Counted from the stretch's first letter, positions 1-6,845 are shown. The stretch is DNA of 7,934 bases from Rhodobacterales bacterium (GCA_009992615.1 JAACVA010000212.1:1-7934); one strand, 5' to 3'. The notes: generated from the letters alone by a model not told the origin. Numbers and translations: made by a program.

Positions 1-796
1 CAAAGGTGCGCACCGTGCCGGAAAACACCGCGCTGGCCGGGGTCACATTGTTGGCGGTGCCGGTGTGGATCTGGGTGACCGAAACCACCAGATCGTTCAC
101 CGGCTTGTGGTTGCGCGACACGATCGTGCCGAACCCCTGAACCAAGGCGATCACCGCCGGAACGGGATCGACACAATCGTGCGGATAGGCCGCGTGGCCA
201 CCCACGCCCCGCACCGCGACGGTGAATTCATCCACCGCCGCCATGATCGGGCCGGCGGCGGTGTGCAGTTCGCCTTCGGGAAATTCCGGCGCGTTGTGGA
301 TGCCATAGACCTGGGTGATGCCGAACCGGTCCATCACCCCCTCTTCCACCATCACCTTGCCGCCACCGCCGCCTTCCTCGGCGGGCTGGAACAACAGCGC
401 GACACGCCCGCGGAACCGCCGGGTTTCGGCCAGATAGCGCGCGGCACCCAACAGCATCGTGGTGTGGCCGTCATGGCCGCAGGCATGCATCAGGCCGGGG
501 GTTTCGCTGGCATAGGGGGCGCCTGTCACCTCGTGGATCGGCAAGGCATCCATGTCGGCGCGCAACCCGATGGTCGGGCCGGCCCCCGCCGCGTTGTCCT
601 GACCGTTGATGATGGCGACGATACCGGTTCGGGCGATGCCTTCATGCACCTCGTCCACCCCGAACTCCCGCAGGCGCGCGGCGACATAGGCCGAGGTTTT
701 CGGCAGATCGAACCCCAGTTCGGGGTTGCGGTGCAACCAGTGGCGCCAGGTTTTCATATCCTCGGCGTAATCGGCGATGCGGTTGACGATGGCCAT
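1..796 (-). CDS. M20-family amidohydrolase (hippurate hydrolase/aminoacylase-like), partial
   Basis: The 265 visible residues are the N-terminal two thirds of an M20D metallo-amidohydrolase; the C-terminus lies beyond the window. Seen in the sequence: RADMDALPI at residues 79-87, HACGHDGHT at 104-112 with the expected metal ligands Cys106 and His108, QPAEEGGGG at 137-145 with the catalytic and metal-binding Glu140/Glu141, His167 in YGIHNAP, and GVGGHAAYPH at 197-206 opening the lid/dimerisation domain. Family knowledge: these cytoplasmic enzymes hydrolyse N-acyl amino acids or related amides (hippurate, N-acetyl amino acids, auxin conjugates). The exact substrate cannot be read from the sequence. 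The start ATG (794-796) is preceded by AGGAG at 808-812, a rather long 11-nt spacing. The gene is divergent from mazG across 60 bp, so the two promoters must share or overlap that gap. No frameshift or missing ligand is visible. Confidence 0.93.
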   Translation of the reverse strand, partial: MAIVNRIADYAEDMKTWRHWLHRNPELGFDLPKTSAYVAARLREFGVDEVHEGIARTGIVAIINGQDNAAGAGPTIGLRADMDALPIHEVTGAPYASETPGLMHACGHDGHTTMLLGAARYLAETRRFRGRVALLFQPAEEGGGGGKVMVEEGVMDRFGITQVYGIHNAPEFPEGELHTAAGPIMAAVDEFTVAVRGVGGHAAYPHDCVDPVPAVIALVQGFGTIVSRNHKPVNDLVVSVTQIHTGTANNVTPASAVFSGTVRTF

Positions 797-856
797 GGGG
801 CGCGGCACTCCTGTGAGATCAGACCGTCAGCTTTCCAGAGAAACAGGGCCAGGTAA

Positions 857-1672
857 ATGACCAATCGCGCCGATCCGATCCATGACCTTCCGCGCGACAT
901 GGCGCGCCTTCTTGAGATCATGCGCCGCCTGCGCGATCCTGACACCGGCTGTCCGTGGGATCTGGAGCAGGATTTCGCCAGCATCGCGCCCTATACCATC
1001 GAAGAAGCCTATGAGGTGGCCGACGCGATTGACCGGGCGGATTTTGACGACCTGAAGGGCGAACTGGGCGATTTGCTGTTCCAGGCGGTGTATCACGGGC
1101 AAATCGCCGCCGAGGCGGGGCATTTCACCTTTGACGACATCGTCAACACGGTGGCCGACAAGATGATCGCGCGTCACCCCCACGTCTTTGGCGACGCAAC
1201 GCGCGACAAGACCGCCGCGCAGCAAACCCGCGACTGGGAGGCGCACAAGGCCCGCGAACGGCAGAGCCGTGCCGGACCTGGTGGTGTGCTGGACGGCGTC
1301 GCCCTGAGCCTGCCCGCCCTGCTGCGCGCGGTGAAATTGCAGAACCGGGCGGCGCGGGTCGGGTTCGACTGGCCCGAAACCGCGCAGGTGCTGGACAAGC
1401 TGGTCGAGGAGGCGGGCGAGTTGGTGGCGGCGCGCGATACATTGACGGCCGCGGCGGTTGCCGACGAAATGGGCGATCTGCTGTTCGTCATGGCCAATCT
1501 GGCGCGTCATCTCGGGGTCGATCCCGAAGCGGCCCTGCGCGGCACAAACGCCAAATTCACCCGGCGGTTCGGGTTTGTCGAGGCGGCATTGCAAAAGGCC
1601 GGCCGACGGTGTGAAGATGCCACGCTGGATGAAATGGATGCCCTGTGGAATGCGGCGAAGGCGTTGGAATGA
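857..1672 (+). CDS. mazG: Nucleoside triphosphate pyrophosphohydrolase MazG
   Basis: MazG hydrolyses (d)NTPs to NMP and pyrophosphate in the cytoplasm. It cleans up non-canonical nucleotides and is linked in E. coli to stress signalling. The 271-residue product has the usual two-domain layout and a length close to the roughly 263 residues of the E. coli protein. The N-terminal MazG domain carries RLRDPDTGCPWD at 24-35, EEAYE at 49-53 and ELGDLLFQ at 69-76 (Mg2+-binding ExxE and ExxD). It is followed by ARHPHVF at 105-111. The C-terminal domain carries VGFDW at 168-172, EEAGE at 184-188, EMGDLLF at 204-210 and NLARHLG at 214-220, ending with NAKFTRRF. The ATG at 857 has only a weak AGG just upstream. 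A second in-frame ATG at residue 15 (MARLLEIM) lies close to where the E. coli protein begins, so the true start could be there. GC-rich hairpins follow the stop. Confidence 0.97.
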   Translation: MTNRADPIHDLPRDMARLLEIMRRLRDPDTGCPWDLEQDFASIAPYTIEEAYEVADAIDRADFDDLKGELGDLLFQAVYHGQIAAEAGHFTFDDIVNTVADKMIARHPHVFGDATRDKTAAQQTRDWEAHKARERQSRAGPGGVLDGVALSLPALLRAVKLQNRAARVGFDWPETAQVLDKLVEEAGELVAARDTLTAAAVADEMGDLLFVMANLARHLGVDPEAALRGTNAKFTRRFGFVEAALQKAGRRCEDATLDEMDALWNAAKALE

Positions 1673-1680
1673 TTTGATTT

Positions 1681-1725
1681 CGGGCCGGGTTGCCCGGCCC
1701 GACCGGCTGGGGGCGCTGCCCCCAG
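1681..1725 (+). terminator. Two tandem GC-rich hairpins after mazG (putative terminator)
   Basis: Two perfect inverted repeats start 8 nt after the mazG stop. The first has a 9-bp stem CGGGCCGGG/CCCGGCCCG with loop TTG (1681-1701). The second has an 8-bp stem CTGGGGGC/GCCCCCAG with loop GCT (1707-1725). Neither is followed by a T tract, so this is not a canonical intrinsic terminator. The stems sit between convergent mazG and tRNA-Asp and could end or protect transcripts from both sides. The second hairpin runs directly into the 24-bp repeat, and the two may form one repetitive unit. Confidence 0.45.
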
Positions 1726-1731
1726 ACCCCC

Positions 1732-1755
1732 GAGGTATTTCGGGCAAGAAAGAGA
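1732..1755 (+). repeat. 24-bp dispersed repeat, copy 1
   Basis: This 24-bp block begins GAGGTATTTCGGG and ends CAAGAAAGAGA. It is identical to positions 2942-2965, in the same orientation. It lies 59 nt after the mazG stop, directly behind the CCCCC end of the hairpin block. CCCGA (1729-1733) and TCGGG (1740-1744) can pair as a small stem. From memory, similar CCCCCGAGGTATTT-like blocks are common downstream of genes in Rhodobacteraceae, which would make this a lineage-typical intergenic element. That link is recollection, not something tested here. Confidence 0.75.
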
Positions 1756-1805
1756 TGGCTGAACGCCCGCTCCCCCGTGGGGAAGTTTATACCGGAGAAT
1801 GTGAG

Positions 1806-1882
1806 TGGCGCGGTTGACGGGGCTCGAACCCGCGACCCCCGGCGTGACAGGCCGGTACTCTAACCAACTGAGCTACAACCGC
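1806..1882 (-). tRNA. tRNA-Asp (anticodon GTC)
   Basis: The reverse strand folds into a complete 77-nt cloverleaf. The acceptor stem is GCGGTTG/CAACCGC, the D arm is TAGCTCAGTTGGTTAGAGTA, and the anticodon stem CCGGC/GCCGG encloses the loop CTGTCAC, giving anticodon GTC. The T arm is GCGGG/TTCGAGC/CCCGT. The discriminator base is G73, an identity element of tRNA-Asp, and the 3' CCA is encoded in the DNA (1806-1808). It reads both Asp codons (GAC, GAT). The gene is transcribed leftward, towards mazG, and lies 69 nt beyond the stop of the GNAT gene on the same strand. Confidence 0.97.
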
Positions 1883-1893
1883 GCGTAGGGCGT

Positions 1894-1922
1894 GGATTAG
1901 AGAATGGCGCGGGGGGCGTCAA
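1894..1922 (-). promoter_or_regulatory. Possible tRNA-Asp promoter
   Basis: On the reverse strand a TTGACG (1917-1922) resembles a -35 box. It is followed after 17 nt by TAATCC (1894-1899), or after 15 nt by TCTAAT (1896-1901), as a -10 candidate. Transcription would start within a few bases of the tRNA 5' end at 1882. Neither spacing and box combination is perfect, so the -35 is the better-supported half. Confidence 0.4.
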
Positions 1923-1951
1923 GCGGTTCGGCGCGGTTTTTTCAGAATAGT

Positions 1952-2440
1952 TCACCGGCCCGGTGCAAGGGGTGCGAGACGGGCCCATATCACCGGAAAG
2001 GTGACAACGGGCAGGCCAAGCAGGCTTTCCGTGATGCGCGCCCCCTCGACCCCGCCGAGACGGGCGTAAAAGCGGCGCGCGCCGCTGTTGGCCGCAAGCA
2101 CGGTGAGCCACAGCCGCCCCTCGCTGGTGGCCTGTTGCGCCGCGGCCCCGATCAGCGCCCGCCCCACACCGCCGCCCCGCAAATCCGGCGCGACGTGCAG
2201 GTTATCGACATAGGGCCAGCCATTGTTCGGTATCAGCCGCACAAATCCAAGCAGCTGCGTATCGTTGCGCGCAACCGTGAGGCCGGCGGGCAGATCGGAC
2301 CAGGTGCGCGCCATGTGATCATCCAGCGGGGCAGCAAGAGCCGCGTCGGGCACCATCCCGCGATAGGCACTTGCCCAGCTGGCATGATGCAGCGCGCGGA
2401 GTTCGGACAAGTCGGCGGGGGTGGCGGGGGACAGGATCAT
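1952..2440 (-). CDS. GNAT-family N-acetyltransferase
   Basis: The 162-residue protein is the usual length for a single-domain GCN5-related acetyltransferase, which moves an acetyl group from acetyl-CoA to an amine. It starts with the typical first strand ILSPATPADL and has YVDNLHVAPDLRGGGVGRAL at 77-96. That segment is motif A, in which R88-GGGVG-R94 is the acetyl-CoA pyrophosphate loop. NSGARRFYARLGG at 118-130 is motif B with the usual N and Y residues. The substrate cannot be told. I chose the ATG at 2438-2440 because the family fold begins there; upstream in-frame ATGs (for example at 2524) would add a 28-residue stretch unlike the family. The ribosome binding site is weak: a GAAAGAAAA purine run lies upstream. 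tRNA-Asp follows on the same strand, and the promoter is probably within 2441-2801. Confidence 0.9.
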   Translation of the reverse strand: MILSPATPADLSELRALHHASWASAYRGMVPDAALAAPLDDHMARTWSDLPAGLTVARNDTQLLGFVRLIPNNGWPYVDNLHVAPDLRGGGVGRALIGAAAQQATSEGRLWLTVLAANSGARRFYARLGGVEGARITESLLGLPVVTFPVIWARLAPLAPGR

Positions 2441-2742
2441 CGTGTCGTTTTTCTTTCTCGCATGGAATGAATGGGGCTGCCCGGCCAACATTCGCCAGCA
2501 GGATGCGGCGCGGATTGAACGCACCGGATCACGCGAGCGGAGTTGAATGGAAAGCTGTCTGTCCTGCTGGGACAGGGCGGATCGGGGGGGCCGCGTTTAA
2601 GTTCATGCCCGGTCTCCTGCGCGGTGCCACTTTGGCGGGCATCGGCGCAGGACGCGGCGGAAAATGCCCGTGCTTATACCCTATTGCCACCAAAGTCGTC
2701 TGGTCAGTTATGGTCAACCCCTTGCAAGACAGGTCTTGTGAC
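2441..2742. other. Non-coding stretch with a palindrome, between GNAT gene and gene remnant
   Basis: No protein-like coding is convincing here on either strand; the open frames present have unnatural composition. The region should hold the leftward promoter of the GNAT gene and the former rightward promoter of the remnant gene. A palindrome CAAGAC-AG-GTCTTG sits at 2725-2738, 5 nt before the candidate ATG of the remnant. Just upstream is a short direct repeat, TGGTCAGTTA then TGGTCAACCC (2701-2720). The palindrome may be a repressor operator or a small hairpin; no regulator can be named. Confidence 0.5.
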
Positions 2743-2942
2743 ATGCACGCCACCGACACCACAGCCCCCCGGCACGCACCGCCCGGATTTCAGCTGTTCC
2801 AATGCTGTTCATCGTGACGATCTTTCTGTCGGCGTCGCTGCTGTTCTTCGTGCAGCCGCTGTTCGCCAGAATCGCGCTGCCGCAGATTGGCCGCGCGCCT
2901 GCGGTCTGGACGACGGCGATGCTGTTCTTTCAGTCGGTGCTG
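2743..2942 (+). pseudogene. Truncated remnant of a membrane spermidine-synthase-like gene
   Basis: Positions 2802-2942 encode 47 residues: a hydrophobic helix (VTIFLSASLLFF), then VQPLFARIALPQIG, then PAVWTTAMLFFQSVL. From family memory this matches the N-terminal first helix and loop of polytopic spermidine-synthase-like membrane proteins (pattern LVQPxxAR-LP-GG-PAVWxTxLxFFQ). All later helices and the methyltransferase-like domain are absent. After CTG at 2940-2942 the frame continues only into repeat sequence and then runs over the kynU end, stopping at 3011. Upstream, the frame from the ATG at 2743 gives MHATDTTAPRHAPPGFQLF. It would join the remnant as GFQLFLLFIVTIF if the two bases AA near 2801 were removed, so a frameshift may also be present. 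No function is expected. Confidence 0.65.
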
Positions 2943-2965
2943 AGGTATTTCGGGCAAGAAAGAGA
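2942..2965 (+). repeat. 24-bp dispersed repeat, copy 2
   Basis: Identical over 24 bases to 1732-1755 and in the same orientation. Here it begins at the last base of the gene remnant's homology and lacks the GGGGGC/GCCCCC hairpin that precedes copy 1. Sequence similarity to copy 1 ends after GAAAGAGA. It lies 21 nt beyond the kynU stop, which reads from the other strand. Its orientation fits a tail element of the deleted rightward gene rather than of kynU. Confidence 0.75.
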
Positions 2966-2986
2966 GGTTCGGCGGTCAGGTGCCGC

Positions 2987-4186
2987 TCAGGTCACCTTTT
3001 GGGCGGCGTGATGTTCCGGCCGGTCCCAAAGGCGGTGTTCCATCACCTCACCCATGATGGCCACAGCGGCGGTCACATCGGCGGCGTCGATGTAGAGCGG
3101 CGTGATGCCAAAGCGCATCACATCGGGGGCGCGGAAATCACCGATCACGCCGCGCGCGATCAGCGCCTGCATGGCGGCATAACCGTTCTGGTATGCAAAA
3201 GATACCTGGCTGCCGCGCTGTGCAGCGTTGCGCGGGCTGATCAGGGTCAGCTCGGGGCAGCGTGCCTCGACCTTGGCAATAAACTGGTCGCACAGCGCGA
3301 CCGAAGCGGCGCGGATGTCAGCCATTTCGACGCCCTCCCAGACCGAGAGGGCGGTTTCCAGCATCGACATCTGAACCACCGGCGGTGTGCCGACGCGCAT
3401 CCGTTCGATGTTCGGCGCGGGGCGATAGGTGGGATCGAAGGCAAACGGCGCCTCGTGGCCCAGCCAGCCGGACAGGAACGGCTGGGCGACGCCTTGCAGA
3501 TCGGGGCGGATATAGATGAAGGCCGGCGCGCCCGGCCCGCCATTGAGGTATTTGTAGGTGCAGCCGACGGCGAATTCACAGCCCGACGCGGCCAGATCAA
3601 CATCGACCGCGCCGGCACTATGGGCCAGATCCCACACCATCACTGCCCCTGCCCCATGGGCCGCCCGCGTCAGCGCCGCCATGTCGTGGCGCCGCCCCGT
3701 GCGATAATCGACCTCGGTCAGCATGACGACCGCGACGCTGTCGTCGATCGCGCCCGCTACGGCCTCGGGGGCGACGACGCGCAGGGTGAACCCGGCATCG
3801 CGCAGCCGCACCAGCCCTTCGGCCATGTACAGATCGGACGGGAAGTTGCCGCTGTCGCTGAGGATCACCCGGCGGTCGGGACGCAGGGCCAGCGCCGCCG
3901 CAAGCGCCTGGAACACCTTGATCGACAGGGTATCACCCAGAACGACACTGCCCTTTGTTGCGCCGATCAGGCGGCCCAGCATATCGCCCACACGACCCGG
4001 CTGATCCATCCAGCCCGAAGCGTTCCAGCCGCGAATCAACTGGCCGCCCCATTCGGCGGTGATCACTTCGGCCGCGCGGGCCGCCACGCCCTTGGGCAGC
4101 GGGCCAAGGGAATTGCCATCAAGGTAAATCACCCCCTCGGGCAGGTCGAACAGGTGTTTGCGAGGCAAGGTGGGGATCTTTGTCAT
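2987..4186 (-). CDS. kynU: Kynureninase
   Basis: Kynureninase is a cytoplasmic PLP enzyme that cleaves L-kynurenine to anthranilate and L-alanine in tryptophan breakdown, and 3-hydroxykynurenine in some routes. The 399-residue product is close to family length. Seen: YLDGNSLGPLP at 21-31, FPSDLY at 115-120 (PLP phosphate and ring contacts), WDLAHSAGAVDVDL at 185-198 with Asp186 expected to hold the pyridine nitrogen, and TYKYLNGGPGAPAF at 210-223 with Lys212 as the PLP Schiff-base lysine. It ends with RFGITPLY at 358-365. I chose ATG 4184-4186 because family similarity begins at MTKIPTLPRK; GGAG at 4198-4201 lies 11 nt upstream. The open frame continues to 4414 but that part looks non-coding. 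No kynA or kynB is adjacent, so kynU stands alone here, 253 bp after the polysaccharide genes on the same strand. No catalytic residue is missing. Confidence 0.95.
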   Translation of the reverse strand: MTKIPTLPRKHLFDLPEGVIYLDGNSLGPLPKGVAARAAEVITAEWGGQLIRGWNASGWMDQPGRVGDMLGRLIGATKGSVVLGDTLSIKVFQALAAALALRPDRRVILSDSGNFPSDLYMAEGLVRLRDAGFTLRVVAPEAVAGAIDDSVAVVMLTEVDYRTGRRHDMAALTRAAHGAGAVMVWDLAHSAGAVDVDLAASGCEFAVGCTYKYLNGGPGAPAFIYIRPDLQGVAQPFLSGWLGHEAPFAFDPTYRPAPNIERMRVGTPPVVQMSMLETALSVWEGVEMADIRAASVALCDQFIAKVEARCPELTLISPRNAAQRGSQVSFAYQNGYAAMQALIARGVIGDFRAPDVMRFGITPLYIDAADVTAAVAIMGEVMEHRLWDRPEHHAAQKVT

Positions 4187-4363
4187 GGCTCTGAACGCTC
4201 CGCGCAGGTGTGAAACTCGGAGAACCGTAGCAGCGAAGGCAAACACAGCGGGTGGCGACTGTGTTCTGCGCAGCCCGGACGACGCATTGTGAAAGGGCGC
4301 GGCGGCCCGCCACAAGGCAGTGTCCGGACGCAGCCGCCTTTCGGCCGGTTCCCCGATCGCCCG

Positions 4364-4403
4364 AAGGCACTGTGCCTTGCGCCTTGCGATAGAACACTGT
4401 TCT
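4364..4403 (-). promoter_or_regulatory. Pair of palindromes upstream of kynU
   Basis: The 253-bp gap between the co-polymerase gene and kynU holds two close inverted repeats. One is AAGGCA-CTG-TGCCTT (4364-4378) and the other AGAACA-C-TGTTCT (4391-4403). Both share the core CACTGT, spaced 27 bp apart. A tandem GCCTTGC GCCTTGC (4374-4387) lies between and overlaps the first. Neither is followed by a T run in the leftward direction, so an intrinsic terminator is unlikely. They could be operator sites for kynU or hairpins at the end of the polysaccharide transcript. I could not place a convincing kynU promoter. Confidence 0.3.
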
Positions 4404-4439
4404 TGACGACACAATAGCCGAACCGCCGCATGCTGCGCC

Positions 4440-5747
4440 TCAGGCCTGGTCGGCGGGCGGTTTCAGGGCCCGGTCGCGGCGCGTTTCCTGACGCTCGGCC
4501 AGCCGGTGACGCAGTTTCGCGAGACGTGACACCCGGACCTGCCGGGCGTCCAGATACGGGATCGACACCACCGGCGACAGCCCGGTTTCGCGCTTCATCT
4601 GCGCGGCGGTGCGCAGCACGGGTTTGCGCAGATCCAGCAGGAACGCCACCCCCAGCGCCCCCAGCACCGACGCCGCGCCACCCATCAGCGCCAGCCGTTT
4701 CTTCGACGCGGTGAAGGGATATTCGGGCAAGGGGGCCGGTTCAAGCACGGTCAACTGTTCGGCACTGTTGCGTGCCTCAAGCCGCGCGCCCACTTCCGCC
4801 TCGGCCCGGCGGGTGGTGATCACATCAAGCTGGCTCTGAAGTTGGGTCATTTGCCGTTCAAATGTGGCCAGTGTCCGGTCAATTTCGGGGGTCGTGTCGA
4901 AACTGGCCGACAGCGCGGTGATCCGGTCATTCAACATGGTCCGCTGCTGGGTCAGGGCGGCCTGTTGCGCCTCGTATTCGGCCACCTGCCGGTCGCGGGT
5001 GGCGCGGCGGGCGTTCGGATCAATCTGGTCAAGCTGTTGTTGCACCAGAATCAACTGACGCTCGATGTCGAAAACAGCCTGGCGGATCGTCTGGATCTCG
5101 GCGCGGCGAAACTCCAGCGACCCGGGGATCGCCAAAGCATTGGCCGCGCGAAAGGCGGTCATCTGATCCTCAAGCGCGGTGATCTCACCGCGCAACTGTT
5201 CCTCCTGGCGGAGGAAGAATTCAAGCGTCGTGCGCGTCTGTTCGGCACGGGACTGGGCCGACAGCGCGATGGTGCGCGCCGACAGCTCGCGCGCCACCGC
5301 CTGGGCCTGGGCGGCGGTGGGCATTTCGGCGGTGATCGTCAGAACCGAAATGGTGCCATCATCGGCAAAGCCTTCACGCACGGCGGCCAGACCTTCGATG
5401 CGAACCGATTCCCGCAAGCGGTTCACCTGCTCGGTCTGGGTAAGGTCGGGCACGTCGGCAAACAGATCGAATTTGTCGACCAGCGTCAGAAGGCTGCCGC
5501 GCGCCATGATCTGTTGTTCGATCAGTTGCAGCCGTCGCGCAGATGACCCGGCCACGGTGGACGCAGCCAGTTCATTGTCGATCTTCGGACGCTCGATCTG
5601 GATCACCTCGGCGCTGCGATACATATGCTGTTGCCTGGCGGCGAAAATCAATGCGCCAAGGTTGCCCAAAAGCACCAGTAGCAAGATCAGCCACAGGTGG
5701 CGACGTACCATATCCAGAAAATCATCGAGCGAATAGATCGGGCCCAT
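4440..5747 (-). CDS. Wzz/GumC-like polysaccharide co-polymerase (chain-length determinant)
   Basis: This inner-membrane protein would set the chain length of, and help export, a Wzy-type exopolysaccharide. The 435-residue product has the family layout. It has a short cytoplasmic start (MGPIYSLDDFLDMVRRH), a first membrane helix at about 18-37, and a large periplasmic part rich in heptad-like Gln/Glu/Leu sequence (about 170-330, predicted coiled coil). EPAPLPEYPF follows at 336-345, the proline-rich segment expected before the second membrane helix at about 353-372. The cytoplasmic tail is RKPVLRTAAQMKRETGLSPVVSIPYL. It has no ATPase domain, which is encoded separately just upstream. I chose ATG 5745-5747 because the preceding in-frame residues (to 5828) lack family character; the ribosome site is weak (GGGA). 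It lies 138 bp after the CpsD-like gene on the same strand and probably shares its transcript. Confidence 0.9.
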   Translation of the reverse strand: MGPIYSLDDFLDMVRRHLWLILLLVLLGNLGALIFAARQQHMYRSAEVIQIERPKIDNELAASTVAGSSARRLQLIEQQIMARGSLLTLVDKFDLFADVPDLTQTEQVNRLRESVRIEGLAAVREGFADDGTISVLTITAEMPTAAQAQAVARELSARTIALSAQSRAEQTRTTLEFFLRQEEQLRGEITALEDQMTAFRAANALAIPGSLEFRRAEIQTIRQAVFDIERQLILVQQQLDQIDPNARRATRDRQVAEYEAQQAALTQQRTMLNDRITALSASFDTTPEIDRTLATFERQMTQLQSQLDVITTRRAEAEVGARLEARNSAEQLTVLEPAPLPEYPFTASKKRLALMGGAASVLGALGVAFLLDLRKPVLRTAAQMKRETGLSPVVSIPYLDARQVRVSRLAKLRHRLAERQETRRDRALKPPADQA

Positions 5748-5885
5748 CGGTTCATCCCACTGCCTTGGCGGATGCGCCAGCGTCGTGAATAGCGCGTCCA
5801 ACCCGAACAAACCAGAGCAACGGGGCAAAACTGTGGCCCCATCGGGAACAAACCGCGCAGGCCCCCGGACCGATCGCCGTGGCCT

Positions 5886-6845
5886 TCAGAGGCGCAGCGA
5901 GGATGGGCGGGCGCGGTTCAGGATAACCCCCAACAGCGGTGCCTGCCCGGCCAAGACCCTTTCACATTCTTCAATGTGGCGTGCGGTCGTGCGGGTTCCG
6001 TCGGAAATCAACAGAACACCATCGACCTGCGGCAGAAAAGCGCCCAGATCGTCGAAATCGAGGACTGCGGGCAGGTCATACAGCACGACATCAGGCGCCA
6101 GAGCGGTGTGCATATGTTCCAACACGTCGGCCGTGCGCCGGTCGTGAAGGATGTCAGCGCTGTTTTGGAATGGCGCGGTGTTGAGGCCCAGTGCAAGGGT
6201 GTCGGACAAACGCAGGATATGCTGGCCCAGCGACACCTGACCCGACAGAAACCGGCGCATTTCGCCCACACCGTGCAGGTTCAGCGCATCGGCCACGCCC
6301 GGTTTGCGCTGATTCAGGTCCATCAGCACAGACCGGCTGCCCGGCACCCGTGACAGGGCCATGGCCAGGTTGACCGCGGTGAAGGTGGCGCCACAACCGG
6401 AGGTGGGCGCGGCGATGGCAATCCGGCTCCACCCGTTCTGGCGCAGGCTGTGCATCAGCCGCGTGCGCAGCAGATCAAAGGCGCGCGACACAGGCCCGTC
6501 CCGGTCATGATGGGCCAGCGGTGCGCCGTCCTGACCAAAGGCCCGCGCCCTTGGCTGGATCATCTGCAAGCCAGACCAGGTTTCGGCGCGGGCGGGTGCG
6601 GCGGCACTGCCCCCCGGAGCTGCGAACAGGTTGGTGCGGGGCATGGCGGCGGCGGCGGGCGAAAAGACCGACGCATCGGACCGGGACACGATCGCCCTGA
6701 GGCGCAGCGCCCAATCGCTGTCGCGGGGCAGACGGCCCCTGGCTTTGCGCTGATCGCTCATCGGGCGCATACCATCGAAATCTTCCCACGCTTCGGCTTC
6801 GTACAGGCCATCCAGAGGATCGGGCATCGAGGACATGTCGTTCAT
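5886..6845 (-). CDS. CpsD/Wzc-like P-loop ATPase with a degenerate Walker A (polysaccharide export regulator)
   Basis: The C-terminal 200 residues have the shape of the bacterial tyrosine-kinase (BY-kinase) domain that partners Wzz/GumC proteins. RAFDLLRTRL (121-130) matches the conserved EAFRxLRTNL helix. APTSGCGATF (146-155) is the Walker A position, RSVLMDLNQRKP (171-182) Walker A', and PDVVLYDLPAVLDFDD (251-266) Walker B. Two departures stand out. The invariant Walker A lysine is Ala153 (codon GCC), and the second Walker A' aspartate is Asn178. The C-terminus (LNRARPSSLRL) has no tyrosine cluster; only two tyrosines (15 and 256) exist in 319 residues. A roughly 120-residue low-complexity N-terminal extension precedes the domain. 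Family knowledge says such changes should impair ATP hydrolysis and autophosphorylation; a structural or regulatory role is inferred. The start is uncertain: ATG 6845, 6836, 6827 or the far 6932 are all in frame and none has a good ribosome site. Confidence 0.82.
   Translation of the reverse strand: MNDMSSMPDPLDGLYEAEAWEDFDGMRPMSDQRKARGRLPRDSDWALRLRAIVSRSDASVFSPAAAAMPRTNLFAAPGGSAAAPARAETWSGLQMIQPRARAFGQDGAPLAHHDRDGPVSRAFDLLRTRLMHSLRQNGWSRIAIAAPTSGCGATFTAVNLAMALSRVPGSRSVLMDLNQRKPGVADALNLHGVGEMRRFLSGQVSLGQHILRLSDTLALGLNTAPFQNSADILHDRRTADVLEHMHTALAPDVVLYDLPAVLDFDDLGAFLPQVDGVLLISDGTRTTARHIEECERVLAGQAPLLGVILNRARPSSLRL

Noticed and set aside
65..856. A 263-codon rightward open frame at the left edge
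   Set aside because: The opposite strand encodes an M20 amidohydrolase with its metal ligands in place; this frame is its shadow.
827..1747. A 306-codon leftward open frame opposite mazG
   Set aside because: It covers a clear mazG on the other strand and has no recognisable motif; a GC-driven shadow.
1775..1790. Hairpin TCCCC/GGGGA downstream of tRNA-Asp as its terminator
   Set aside because: The stem is only 5 bp, and no T run follows in the leftward direction.
1806..1882. tRNA-Asp as an integration site for a mobile element
   Set aside because: No integrase and no second copy of the tRNA 3' end is visible in the window.
2529..2762. A 77-codon leftward open frame in the 2441-2801 gap
   Set aside because: No ribosome site, no domain pattern, and a proline/arginine-rich composition; it also overlaps the palindrome and the likely start of the remnant gene.
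2802..3011. A 69-residue small membrane protein
   Set aside because: The first 47 residues match the beginning of a much larger family, and the last 22 are translated repeat plus the antisense of the kynU end. A truncated remnant explains it better.
2543..4213. A 556-codon rightward open frame opposite kynU
   Set aside because: It is antisense to a kynureninase with all catalytic motifs. The translation is rich in His, Arg, Gly and Asp with no domain pattern, as expected of the opposite strand of a high-GC gene.
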